Below, piece after piece: positions 15,254 through 22,977 of a DNA stretch of 25,175 nt. How positions within the stretch are numbered: the stretch's first letter is position 1; each line of letters begins with the position of its first letter. Source of the DNA: JAGMCF01 sp964398885 (GTDB taxonomy: Bacteria > Cloacimonadota > Cloacimonadia > JGIOTU-2); assembly GCA_964398885.1 (NCBI GenBank), contig CAYNOU010000036.1:1-25175 (forward strand), in the 5' to 3' direction. Both the position numbers and the translations under genes were made by a program. Below the pieces are notes generated by a model. That model was not told where the DNA came from and ran no database searches. It was given only the letters and a program-made list of their open reading frames with translations.

Positions 15254-15346
15254 AATTAATGTCTGTTAATAAACTCAAAACCTTGCGATTCCGACATATC
15301 GGGACGCAATGGTTAATTTCAATGATAGAAACAGTGTAGGAGAACT
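15254..15346. other. Partial third MITE-like end and palindrome before the adaptor gene
   Basis: TAATTAATGTCTGTTAAT and following bases (15254-15277) resemble the left arm of element 2 (about 18 of 24 positions), suggesting a partial third copy. A palindrome TTCCGA-CATA-TCGGGA (15289-15304) follows, with outer TTGCG/CGCAA arms. The ribosome site of the adaptor gene is AGGAG at about 15337-15341. Confidence 0.5.
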
Positions 15347-16480
15347 ATGAAGAAATTTGTTTGGATTGTAGTTGTAATAATTGCGATTGTTATTTTGGTT
15401 TTGGTGATATCAAAAGGTAAAAAGGAAGAAGCATCAAAAGGGAAATTGGATAAAGCTGAAACTGCAGTTGTCAAACTTGGTGATATTTCTATAATTCTTG
15501 ATGAAGTTGGTGAAATAATGCCAATAAAAGAGGTAAATGTTAAATCAAAAATTAGCGGAAAGATTAAAAAATTGTATGTTGAAGAAGGCGAGTTAATTCA
15601 TGAAGGTGATATCATTGCAGAGGTTGAACCTGATATGCAGCAAGCACAAACTCTATCCAGAATTAAAAGTAATCTTCAGACAGCACAGATTGAATTGGAA
15701 ACTGCGCAGAAGAATTTTAACTCTGATAAAAAATTGTATGAAAAAGATTTTATATCAGATGATGAATGGTTTGAATCTCAGAATGCTCTAAAGAGAGCTA
15801 AGATAAACTATCAATCCGCATTAGAACAATATCAATTAATTCAAGAGATTGGAATTACAGAAGAAAATCTAAAAATTACTGCCCCGGTTTCAGGAACCAT
15901 TATCAGCAAAAATGTAGAAGAAGGCGAGATGGTGGTTTCCAGTGAATCTTATTCTGGTGGAACAGTGATATTGACCATTGCTGATTTATCAAAAATGATT
16001 ATTCTTGCTGAAATTAACGAGATTGATATAGGTAAAATATCTATAGGCCAACTCGTTGATATTTCAATAGAGGCTTTTCCTGATGCTGATTACAAAGGAA
16101 AGATAACTCATATTGCTCCAATGGCTAAGATTGGAAATAATAATATCCGTGTGTTTGATATTAAAATTTCTATAAAAAATTTAACCCCAAATCTCAAACC
16201 CGGAATGAGTGCAAATGTTACAATAATTGGCAAAACAAGTAACGATGTTATTACAGTTCCGATTCAGGTAATTTTCCAGGATGAGAATGGAAACAATATT
16301 GTATATAAAGTAAAATCGGATACATTGATTACTCCACAAATTGTAAAAACCGGTATTAATGACCTTGAAAAGGTGGAAATAATTGAAGGAATTGCAGTTG
16401 GAGATACTATATCATTGAAAGAAAAACCGAAAACAGATTCTGAAAATGATAAAAGAAGAGGAAGAATAAGGATAAATTAA
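15347..16480 (+). CDS. HlyD/MFP-family periplasmic adaptor protein
   Basis: 377 aa. An N-terminal membrane anchor lies at residues 4-22 (FVWIVVVIIAIVILVLVIS). The first half of a lipoyl-like domain follows (VKSKISGKIKKLYVEEGELIHEGDIIAEVEPD, about 66-97), then a coiled-coil hairpin (about 98-165) and the second lipoyl half (ITAPVSGTIISKNVEEGEMV, about 178-198). Beta-barrel and membrane-proximal parts follow (VPIQVIFQDENGNNIVYKV). It bridges an inner-membrane pump and a TolC channel; the TolC-like gene is 417 bp upstream. AGGAG sits 6 nt before ATG. No MacB, ABC or RND transporter gene follows; instead a secreted protease does. It may serve a pump elsewhere. Confidence 0.92.
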   Translation: MKKFVWIVVVIIAIVILVLVISKGKKEEASKGKLDKAETAVVKLGDISIILDEVGEIMPIKEVNVKSKISGKIKKLYVEEGELIHEGDIIAEVEPDMQQAQTLSRIKSNLQTAQIELETAQKNFNSDKKLYEKDFISDDEWFESQNALKRAKINYQSALEQYQLIQEIGITEENLKITAPVSGTIISKNVEEGEMVVSSESYSGGTVILTIADLSKMIILAEINEIDIGKISIGQLVDISIEAFPDADYKGKITHIAPMAKIGNNNIRVFDIKISIKNLTPNLKPGMSANVTIIGKTSNDVITVPIQVIFQDENGNNIVYKVKSDTLITPQIVKTGINDLEKVEIIEGIAVGDTISLKEKPKTDSENDKRRGRIRIN

Positions 16481-16486
16481 AAGATT

Positions 16487-16519
16487 AGCCTTGCGAAGGT
16501 TGAGAACCTTCGCAAGGCT
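16487..16519. repeat. Perfect 15-bp-stem hairpin between adaptor and protease genes
   Basis: AGCCTTGCGAAGGTT, loop GAG, AACCTTCGCAAGGCT: every base pairs. There is no T-run after it, so it is not a classical terminator. It could be a dispersed hairpin repeat, or a message-stabilising or attenuating element placed 22 nt before the protease ATG. A longer protease frame starting at 16491 reads through it and is not likely real. Confidence 0.8.
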
Positions 16520-16541
16520 TATTGAAAGGAAGGGAAAAACA

Positions 16542-19055
16542 ATGAAAAAGATATATTACATATTTCTGTTTTTATTACTCTTACCGATTTGTTTATCAGC
16601 AAATCCGGTCACAGCCGATGATGTTGAACAGGCTGTGAAAACGCAGCTTGCTTATAAAAATAAATCGGTTGAATATTCAATCGCAGAAATTTCTGTTATT
16701 GAAGACGAGAATAATCAGACAAAACTGTGTTTTATCGCAGACCTCCAGCCTAAAGGGTTTATTGCTCTTTCTTCGGACACCGATATTACACCAATTATTG
16801 CATATTCATTTAGAAATAATCTGATACGCGACGAGGAAAATCTTCTCTATTATATGATAAAAAAAGATATGGAATTCAGATTAGAAGCAAAGCCACAATT
16901 CACTTCTGAGAAGATTAAAGCCAATAACACGCTTTGGAAGAGTTATATTTCTGAAAATATTAAAGAACTAAAAAACAAAGACTTTCAACAGTGGCCTGAA
17001 CCGGGAAGTACTTCCACAAGCGGTTGGATTGAAACTACATGGAACCAAAGCTATCCATACAATATGTTTTGTCCAATTGACCCAGCCACAAACGGAAGAT
17101 GCGTCGTGGGCTGCGTTGCAACTGCTATGTCTATGCTCATTAATTATCATGAATATGTTGGGGATGTGAGCTTTAATTATTACGAGGACCAATATTGGAG
17201 TGGTAGAATACACATAGATTCTGATAGTACTCTTTATGACTTTCCAAGTTTTAGTGCCTTAAATATATATCTTGATACATTAAAAGCACATTACCAAAAT
17301 AGTTTGCCTTTAACCAACGAAGATATAGCGGCTCTATGTTTTGCTTGTGGAATTTCAGTTCAAATGTGGTATAGTTCTTCTGGTTCAGGATCCTCGACTC
17401 AGCTCGTTGAAGATGCATTGCTTAATAAATTTGGTTACGATTCTGCAGAGTGGATGGATTCCAGTGAATGGCATTTCTATGACTCTTTAAGTACTAATAT
17501 GATAAATGCAAAACCAGCAGAAATTTCAATATATCAATCAGGATATGAGGGTGGCCATGCAATAAATTGTGATGGATACAATACAGATGATTTTTACCAT
17601 CTAAATTTCGGATGGGGTTCAAGTAATCCTGGAGGAGCAAATACAATCAATGCATGGTACTCTTTACCCCAAGGTATGCCAGTAGGATATTGCATTGTTG
17701 GTGGCGCTGTCCTTAATATTGAAGGTGGAGATAGACCTGTAACTGTATCAGGAACCGTCTATGCCAATGGTGTAAGTCCAATTGGAACTAACATCACATT
17801 TGAAGGAGATTATAATTATTCAACTACTGTTGAAGATTCAAATGGTTTTTATCAAATACCTACTGTGTTTCCAGGATATTACACAGCAAGTGCGCTTTTG
17901 GGTAGATTGTATTATCAAACGAAAGAAGTTTATATTGATTCAACTCATTCTGTTATTGATTTCAACTTATTCAATTATGAAAGTGTTACAGGTGTGGTTT
18001 CTGTAGAAGGTGGTGCTGACCCAACAGGAACAATAATTAATTTTGTTGGCGATTACAATTACTCTACAGTAGTTGATAGTTTAAATGGTGAATATGAAAT
18101 TTTAGATGTAATGCCTGGACACTATACTGCTACAGCAACCCTTAATAGAATTTATTATCAAACAAAAGAGGTTGATATTGATAGTACAAATATGATAATT
18201 GATTTTGATTTGGCAAATTACAACTACCAATCAGTATTGAAGTATTGTGGAGACCCATCTATTTTATTTGAGCTGCCGTATGAATATACTTTGCAAGTTG
18301 CTGCCAGATTTACCGACGAGGAACTCGGAGATAATATTGGAGATATAATTGGCAAGGTTTCATTTTATTCTCCTGCCGCTTCTGATTTTTGTCTTATTAC
18401 AATTAAAATTTATGAAGGTGGTTCACCAGCAAATCCTCCGGGAGAATTGGTTTATGAAGCACCTATGGGGGTTTTTCCTGCTGATACCTGGGTAGATCAT
18501 TATCTTGAAACTCCTATTGAGATTTTACCCCTTACAGAATATTGGGTTGGGTATGAGATTTATACTTTAAATGGTAAAGTTGGATGGATGGATGAAGGTC
18601 CGATGGCACCCGACAAGGGAGCTTGGATATGTCCATCTGGCTGGGTTTGTCTTTCTGTGAATCCTGATTTGGACAGGAACTGGCTTATTGAGATGACTTT
18701 ATTTTCAACTACATCCGTAGATTCACATCCATCAAGTATTTCTAATGAGATTATTATGCAGAATTATCCCAATCCATTCACTATCTCAACCACGATTTCT
18801 TTTAATTTAGCCACCAGTCTTCGCTACGCTATGCCCAGGGAGGCAGAGTTAAAAATTTATAATATAAAAGGTCAACTAGTTAAAGAATTCAAAATGCAAC
18901 CCCCGATTTACTCGGGGGTAAAAGGTAAAAATATTGAAGTGATTTGGGATGGAAGCGATGATGAGGGAAAGCAACTTTCAAACGGAATCTATTTTTATCA
19001 AGCGTCCATTGGAGAAATTAAATCTCAATTTAAAAAAATGTTGCTATTGAGATAA
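16542..19055 (+). CDS. Secreted C10-family cysteine protease with regulatory-like repeats and C-terminal sorting domain
   Basis: 837 aa from ATG 16542, chosen for AAAGGAAGGG just upstream and a clean signal peptide (KKIYYIFLFLLLLPICLSA). Residues about 21-120 resemble the C10 (streptopain) propeptide. The catalytic Cys is residue 191 in VGCVATAMSML and the His is residue 339 in EGGHAINCDGY, followed by NFGWGSS. After the protease come two carboxypeptidase-regulatory-like repeats (about 400-560, each with GTVY or GVVS, GDYNYST and YYQTKEV), a jelly-roll-like domain (about 565-725), and a sorting domain from NYPNPF (residue 741) to the end, with LKIYNIKGQLV and SNGIYFYQ. The sorting domain suggests export by a type IX system. 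It appears to contain two in-frame repeat insertions (18814-18850 and 18899-18919). Substrate and role (nutrition or host attack) are unknown. Confidence 0.9.
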   Translation: MKKIYYIFLFLLLLPICLSANPVTADDVEQAVKTQLAYKNKSVEYSIAEISVIEDENNQTKLCFIADLQPKGFIALSSDTDITPIIAYSFRNNLIRDEENLLYYMIKKDMEFRLEAKPQFTSEKIKANNTLWKSYISENIKELKNKDFQQWPEPGSTSTSGWIETTWNQSYPYNMFCPIDPATNGRCVVGCVATAMSMLINYHEYVGDVSFNYYEDQYWSGRIHIDSDSTLYDFPSFSALNIYLDTLKAHYQNSLPLTNEDIAALCFACGISVQMWYSSSGSGSSTQLVEDALLNKFGYDSAEWMDSSEWHFYDSLSTNMINAKPAEISIYQSGYEGGHAINCDGYNTDDFYHLNFGWGSSNPGGANTINAWYSLPQGMPVGYCIVGGAVLNIEGGDRPVTVSGTVYANGVSPIGTNITFEGDYNYSTTVEDSNGFYQIPTVFPGYYTASALLGRLYYQTKEVYIDSTHSVIDFNLFNYESVTGVVSVEGGADPTGTIINFVGDYNYSTVVDSLNGEYEILDVMPGHYTATATLNRIYYQTKEVDIDSTNMIIDFDLANYNYQSVLKYCGDPSILFELPYEYTLQVAARFTDEELGDNIGDIIGKVSFYSPAASDFCLITIKIYEGGSPANPPGELVYEAPMGVFPADTWVDHYLETPIEILPLTEYWVGYEIYTLNGKVGWMDEGPMAPDKGAWICPSGWVCLSVNPDLDRNWLIEMTLFSTTSVDSHPSSISNEIIMQNYPNPFTISTTISFNLATSLRYAMPREAELKIYNIKGQLVKEFKMQPPIYSGVKGKNIEVIWDGSDDEGKQLSNGIYFYQASIGEIKSQFKKMLLLR
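18814..18919. repeat. Repeat-derived in-frame insertions in the sorting domain
   Basis: The stretch around 18819-18846 encodes SLRYAMPRE, an unusual peptide between the SFNLA strand and LKIYN that related domains do not have. The palindrome ACCCCCGA-TTTAC-TCGGGGGT (18899-18919, 8-bp arms) encodes PPIYSGV in the loop before VIWDGSDDEGK. Both keep the frame. They are visible as GC-rich stretches in AT-rich coding sequence. Confidence 0.6.
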
Positions 19056-19099
19056 TAAAAAATTAGAAAAACTTGATAAAATTAAAATATAAAGAAAAA

Positions 19100-19285
19100 A
19101 TGAATAAGATTTATAAATCAAAAAATAATGATGAACAAAAAGAAATGGAATTTGAACTGGATTATTTGCTTTCTCTTACAGTTGAAGAAAGATTTCAAAT
19201 GATGTTTGAAAAATCCAGAATTATCAAGGATATATTGGTTAGAAATGGACACCGAAAAGCTTTTGAAATTATTAAAAGAAAATAA
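19100..19285 (+). CDS. Small partner protein of a nucleotidyltransferase (antitoxin-like)
   Basis: 61 aa from ATG 19100; the frame could begin at TTG 19073. The sequence is highly charged, and the SLTVEERFQMMFEKSRII, then NGHRKAFEIIKR pattern is common in small proteins encoded just before nucleotidyltransferases. It overlaps the downstream gene by 41 nt in another frame, which is typical of tightly coupled pairs such as toxin-antitoxin modules. I infer an antitoxin-like or subunit role from this arrangement; no activity is visible from sequence. No Shine-Dalgarno is clear, and AAAGAAAAA precedes the start. Confidence 0.65.
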   Translation: MNKIYKSKNNDEQKEMEFELDYLLSLTVEERFQMMFEKSRIIKDILVRNGHRKAFEIIKRK

Positions 19286-19691
19286 AGCTGATTTTGTTGT
19301 TATTGGAGCTACTGCTTTCCCGGTTTATGGTTATTCAAGAGCAACTCTTGATTTGGATATTTTCATCAGACCCACAAGGAAGAATGTGGAAAGAGTTATG
19401 AAAAGCCTTGAAGAATTTGGATACGATATATCGGATATAAGTATTAAGGATTTTTTGGAAAAGAAAGTATTAATAAGACAATATATTTTAGAAACAGATA
19501 TTCATCCATTTGTAACAGGTGTAGAGTTTGAAGATGTTTGGAAAACTAAAGTAAAAGATAAAATCGGGAATGTTGAGGTATATTTTGCATCATTGGATAA
19601 TTTGATAAAAATGAAAAAATCTGCAGGAAGAGCAAAAGATATTGAAGATTTAAAATATTTAGAAAGAATTAAAGAACTAAAACATAAATAA
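19245..19691 (+). CDS. DUF6036/AbiEii-like nucleotidyltransferase (toxin-like)
   Basis: 148 aa from ATG 19245; a start at 19206 is possible. The nucleotidyltransferase signature is FVVIGATAFPVYGYSRATLDLDIFI: a Gly-Ala motif, then Arg-Ala-Thr-Leu and the DLD metal pair. SLDNLIKMKKSAGRAKDIEDL near the C-terminus is the conserved end of the DUF6036 type. Related enzymes of this superfamily act as toxins that nucleotidylate RNA or protein, and others have unknown functions. It is coupled with the small gene at 19100 (41-nt overlap). A REPIN-like repeat follows 57 bp downstream. The other nucleotidyltransferase in the window (3659) belongs to a different, shorter group. Confidence 0.75.
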   Translation: MDTEKLLKLLKENKADFVVIGATAFPVYGYSRATLDLDIFIRPTRKNVERVMKSLEEFGYDISDISIKDFLEKKVLIRQYILETDIHPFVTGVEFEDVWKTKVKDKIGNVEVYFASLDNLIKMKKSAGRAKDIEDLKYLERIKELKHK

Positions 19692-19747
19692 AATGAAATA
19701 CCATAGCATATAACATGAGATATGCAAAATATGGAAAATTCACCTAA

Positions 19748-19823
19748 CTTGTCATTCCCGTGTAAACGGGAATCCAGTAGGAATAAAGGTTTGTGGATTC
19801 CCAATCAAGTTGGGAATGACAAG
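19748..19823. repeat. REPIN-like element
   Basis: A 76-bp unit with perfect 12-bp ends: CTTGTCATTCCC (19748-19759) and GGGAATGACAAG (19812-19823). Each half contains its own small hairpin (TTCCCGT/ACGGGAA and TTCCCAA/TTGGGAA). This two-REP arrangement, with GTCATTCCCG...CGGGAATCCA sequence, is a widespread repeat in diverse bacterial genomes. Confidence 0.85.
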
Positions 19824-19877
19824 CGAATGCTATTTTGCAGATCTCATTAGCATATAACAAGATCGGAGGAATAAAAA

Positions 19878-21332
19878 ATGGCAAAACTAAAATTAAGCCT
19901 TGAAAATCTGGATGAGGTGTTTCCACCTGATTTCACACAGGAACAAATAGCCAGAGCTAAAACACTATTTCTGAAACGATTGGCAGAAAAGTCTCATAGT
20001 TACTATGGCGGAAAGATTCAGACTGCACCAAAAGCATCAGTCTTTGGATTCAACTGGTTTAATATTTGGTATACCCCTGGAGTTTCTAAAATATCAACAA
20101 CAATACGAGATGATAATGACACCTCTTTTGAACTTACAAATAGAGGAAATTTAGTTGCAGTGGTAAGCGATTCTACCCGCGTGTTAGGCGATGGAGATTG
20201 CACCCCTCCAGGCGGAATGGGTGTGATGGAAGGAAAAGCATTCTTAATGAAATATCTGGGTGGAGTTGATGCTGTTGCCTTGTGTGTAGATAGCTATAAT
20301 GAAAAAGGAGAGCATGACCCAGACAAGATAATTGAATTTGTGAAAATGATTCAACCTAGCTTTGGCGCCATTAATCTTGAGGATATTTCTCAACCTAATT
20401 GCTACAAAGTTCTTGATACTTTACGAGAGGAATGCATTATCCCTGTCTGGCATGACGATGCACAAGGAACTGCTTCTGTAACACTGGCTGGTTTACTGAA
20501 CGCACTCAAACTTGTAAACAAGAAGTTATCTGATGTAAGGATTGTTCACTTTGGAGCCGGTGCCGCTAATACAACTATAGCCAGAATAGAGATATCAGCC
20601 GGAGCAAATCCTGAAAATATCATAATGTTTGATTCAAAAGGCGGCTTACATAAAAATCGCGATGATTTAAAGGCAGACCCGAGATTCTATCGTAAATGGG
20701 AACTTTGCCAGACAACAAATCCTGAATGTGTAAGTGATTTTCCAGATGCAATAAAAAATGCAGATGTTTTAATTGCTGTTTCAACTCCAGGACCTGATGT
20801 AATTAAGCAGGAATGGATTAAATCTATGGCTGAGAAACCCATTGTCTTTGCCTGTGCAAATCCTGTTCCAGAAATTTATCCTTATGCCGCAAAAGATGCG
20901 GGAGCATATATTGTTGCAACCGGACGAGGTGATTTCCCTAATCAGGTCAATAATTCCCTCGGATTTCCTGGCATTTTGAAAGGTGCTTTGATGGTTAGAG
21001 CAAAGAAAGTTACAGATACTATGGCTATTGCAGCAGCGCATTCTCTTGCAAATTATGCAGAAAAAAGAGGTATAAATCCTGATAATATAATGCCAAAGAT
21101 GGATGAGCCTGGGGTATTCCCTCATGAAGCTGCTGATGTAGCAATGCAAGCTATTAAGGATGGTGTTGCCAGAGTTGAGATAACAAGAGAACAAGCTTAT
21201 GCAAAAGCAGATGCAGATATAAACTATGCCAGAAAGATGACAGATATGTTGACTGAACAAGGCTTTATTAACCCTCCACCTCAAGAGATGCTTCAAGAAG
21301 CACTTGATTGGGCAATAAAGAAAGTCTTATAA
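19878..21332 (+). CDS. NAD(P)-dependent malic enzyme (oxaloacetate-decarboxylating type)
   Basis: 484 aa, GGAGGA 9 nt upstream of ATG 19878. It catalyses malate plus NAD(P)+ to pyruvate plus CO2, or the reverse. YTPGVSKI (about residues 64-71) supplies the catalytic Tyr. EDISQPNCY and WHDDAQGTASVTLAGLLNAL carry the metal-binding and nucleotide-binding region start. HFGAGAANTTIARI is the dinucleotide-binding fold. CANPVPEIYPYAA and RGDFPNQVNN complete the pattern. In place of the usual GLGxxGP motif this protein has LGDGDCTPPGGMGVMEGKA, so it is a divergent subfamily. It links the C4 branch (fumarase) to pyruvate. It has its own terminator (21357-21394), so it forms a separate transcript from the kor genes. 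Confidence 0.88.
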   Translation: MAKLKLSLENLDEVFPPDFTQEQIARAKTLFLKRLAEKSHSYYGGKIQTAPKASVFGFNWFNIWYTPGVSKISTTIRDDNDTSFELTNRGNLVAVVSDSTRVLGDGDCTPPGGMGVMEGKAFLMKYLGGVDAVALCVDSYNEKGEHDPDKIIEFVKMIQPSFGAINLEDISQPNCYKVLDTLREECIIPVWHDDAQGTASVTLAGLLNALKLVNKKLSDVRIVHFGAGAANTTIARIEISAGANPENIIMFDSKGGLHKNRDDLKADPRFYRKWELCQTTNPECVSDFPDAIKNADVLIAVSTPGPDVIKQEWIKSMAEKPIVFACANPVPEIYPYAAKDAGAYIVATGRGDFPNQVNNSLGFPGILKGALMVRAKKVTDTMAIAAAHSLANYAEKRGINPDNIMPKMDEPGVFPHEAADVAMQAIKDGVARVEITREQAYAKADADINYARKMTDMLTEQGFINPPPQEMLQEALDWAIKKVL

Positions 21333-21356
21333 TATCATTTAAAGCCTTATATGTAT

Positions 21357-21394
21357 AAGAAAACCCCTGCAAGATCTAAAGCAGGGGTTTTCTT
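21357..21394 (+). terminator. Intrinsic terminator after the malic enzyme gene
   Basis: AAGAAAACCCCTGC (21357-21370), 10-nt loop, GCAGGGGTTTTCTT (21381-21394): a perfect 14-bp stem whose G/C core is followed by TTTTCTT. This is the clearest terminator in the window. Confidence 0.92.
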
Positions 21395-21408
21395 AAAGCA
21401 TTAAATAA

Positions 21409-21434
21409 TTGAAAGAATTGTATTTTATTATAAT
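21409..21434 (+). promoter_or_regulatory. korD: Candidate promoter region of the kor operon
   Basis: A perfect TATAAT lies at 21429-21434 just after the terminator. The nearest -35-like hexamer, TTGAAA (21409-21414), is only 14 nt away, shorter than the ideal 17. A TTGACA at 21483 has no good -10. The region must contain the kor promoter, but the exact site is uncertain. Confidence 0.3.
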
Positions 21435-21518
21435 AAACTGTTAACATTATAAATAATTTTATCTCTTTAGGTAATATTTTGTTTGACAATTTATTCTTTA
21501 CTCACTGCAGAAGGCAAT

Positions 21519-21833
21519 ATGAAAAAGGATTCTCAAGGAAAGATTATTAAAGAGAGCGATGCTCTTGAAATAGTGAAAGTTAAAGAGTCTAAGGTGGATG
21601 ATGCTGGTGATTATCAGGAATCCCCTGTTTATATTTATTATGAATGGTGCAAAAAATGTGGAATCTGCGTTGCTTTTTGTCCTACTGGCACATTAGCAAA
21701 CCGAGAAGATGGAGCACCTTATGTGAAGTATCCTGAAAAATGTATTCATTGTGAAAGATGTGATATGCTCTGTCCTGATTATGCAATAACAGGAGCTGCT
21801 AAAGGTGAGAGGAGGGCTAATGTCAAAAGGTAG
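21519..21833 (+). CDS. korD: 2-oxoglutarate:ferredoxin oxidoreductase, delta (ferredoxin-like) subunit
   Basis: 104 aa. Two [4Fe-4S] motifs are complete: CKKCGICVAFCP (CxxCxxCxxxCP, about 47-58) and CIHCERCDMLCP (about 79-90). They carry electrons from the catalytic core to ferredoxin. I chose ATG 21519 (MKKDSQG) because AGAAGG (21509-21514) lies 4 nt upstream; an earlier TTG at 21483 opens the frame further but has no support. It is the first gene of korD-korA-korB-korC and overlaps korA by 14 nt. The complex interconverts 2-oxoglutarate and CoA with succinyl-CoA, CO2 and reduced ferredoxin; the exact 2-oxoacid specificity is inferred from gene order and sequence. Confidence 0.9.
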   Translation: MKKDSQGKIIKESDALEIVKVKESKVDDAGDYQESPVYIYYEWCKKCGICVAFCPTGTLANREDGAPYVKYPEKCIHCERCDMLCPDYAITGAAKGERRANVKR

Positions 21834-22977
21834 AAAGCCAAAAAGTAAGCCTGTATTAATGCAAGGAAATGCAGCTGTTGCTTTTGGAGCATTGGATGCT
21901 GGAATGCGGTTCTTTGGCGGATATCCTATTACACCCTCAACCGAGATTGCAGAAATCCTTTCAGCAGAATTGCCTAAATATGGAGGCAAGTTTATTCAGA
22001 TGGAAGATGAACTCGCAAGTATGGCTTGTATTCTTGGCGCAAATATTGCTGGAATGAAATCAATGACCGCTACCAGTGGACCAGGTTTCTCTCTTATGCA
22101 AGAAAATATTGGCTATGGTATGATTGCAGAAATTCCCTGTGTGGTGGTTAATGTGCAGAGAGGTGGTCCGAGCACAGGTTTGCCTACAAGCCCAGCTCAA
22201 GGTGATATTATGCAAGCACGGTGGGGGACCCATGGAGACCATCCTGTAATTGCCCTTTATCCTGATTCAGTCCTTGAATGCTATGAGCTTACTATCCGAG
22301 CATTTAATCTTGCTGAAAAGTATCGCACACCTGTAATTCTTTTATTGGATGAGGTTTTAGCTCATATGCGGGAATCTGTTATCCTGCCTCCAAAAGAAAA
22401 ATTAAAAATAATAAATCGTATTAAACCTAATGTACCTCCAGAATGGTATAAGCATTACAAAAATGAACCAAAATATATTTCACCTCTTGCAAACTTTGGT
22501 GAAGGTTATCGTTTTCATATTACAGGACTTGCTCATGATGAAAATGGATTCCCGACTCAGGTGCCACGGGAAGTTGAAGCAATGATGAACCGTCTATTGA
22601 GAAAAATAACCGATAATCTTGATGATATTATTCAGATTGAGGCATTTGAAATGGACGATGCAGAGATTGCGATATTTGCTGCAGGTATTGTTGCTCTTTC
22701 AGCTAAAGAAGCTATTATAAAAGCAAGAGAAAAAGGTATCAAAGTGGGTTTGATTAGACCTCTTACTATCTGGCCCTTTCCAGACTTAGATGTTGAAATG
22801 ATGTTAGAAAACACTAAAGCTGTGATTATTGCGGAGATGAATCAAGGACAGCTAATTAACGAAATTAAAAGGGTTACGAAATATGGGCACCATTCAAAGT
22901 TTATTAAGTTGCAAAAATATAATGGATTGATTATTACACCAGATGAAATTTTAGATAAAATTGCAGAGGTCAAATGA
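21820..22977 (+). CDS. korA: 2-oxoglutarate:ferredoxin oxidoreductase, alpha subunit
   Basis: 385 aa from ATG 21820, behind GAGGAGGG (21808-21815); GTG 21805 is in frame but lies within that ribosome site. The N-terminal part GNAAVAFGALDAGMRFFGGYPITPSTEIAE is the standard alpha beginning. MEDELASMACILGANIAGMKSMTATSGPGFSLMQENIGYG follows, and IAEIPCVVVNVQRGGPSTGLPT is the core. The C-terminal domain II (about 280-385) includes AKEAIIKAREKGIKVGLIRPLTIWPFP. It forms the pyrimidine-binding half of the thiamine diphosphate site with KorB. Its stop overlaps the korB start (ATGA). Confidence 0.95.
   Translation: MSKGRKPKSKPVLMQGNAAVAFGALDAGMRFFGGYPITPSTEIAEILSAELPKYGGKFIQMEDELASMACILGANIAGMKSMTATSGPGFSLMQENIGYGMIAEIPCVVVNVQRGGPSTGLPTSPAQGDIMQARWGTHGDHPVIALYPDSVLECYELTIRAFNLAEKYRTPVILLLDEVLAHMRESVILPPKEKLKIINRIKPNVPPEWYKHYKNEPKYISPLANFGEGYRFHITGLAHDENGFPTQVPREVEAMMNRLLRKITDNLDDIIQIEAFEMDDAEIAIFAAGIVALSAKEAIIKAREKGIKVGLIRPLTIWPFPDLDVEMMLENTKAVIIAEMNQGQLINEIKRVTKYGHHSKFIKLQKYNGLIITPDEILDKIAEVK

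Larger units (their letters stand above)
15074..15258. mobile_element. MITE-like element 2 with about 40-bp inverted repeats
   Basis: The left arm (15074-15113) and right arm (15216-15258) are inverted copies: TAATTAG, TCCGTAAA and TTTCGAGTCGTAAG are shared with substitutions between. Inside are a hairpin with TTCG loop (CGACT/AGTCG, 15097-15110), the palindrome TCCCGAC-TT-GTCGGGA (15128-15143) and the 29-bp repeat copy 2 (15183-15211). No transposase is encoded, so movement would depend on one elsewhere. Confidence 0.65.

Noticed and set aside
16491..16541. Longer start of the C10 protease
   Set aside because: It reads through the perfect hairpin and would put 17 charged residues before the signal peptide. 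The ATG at 16542 has a good ribosome site.
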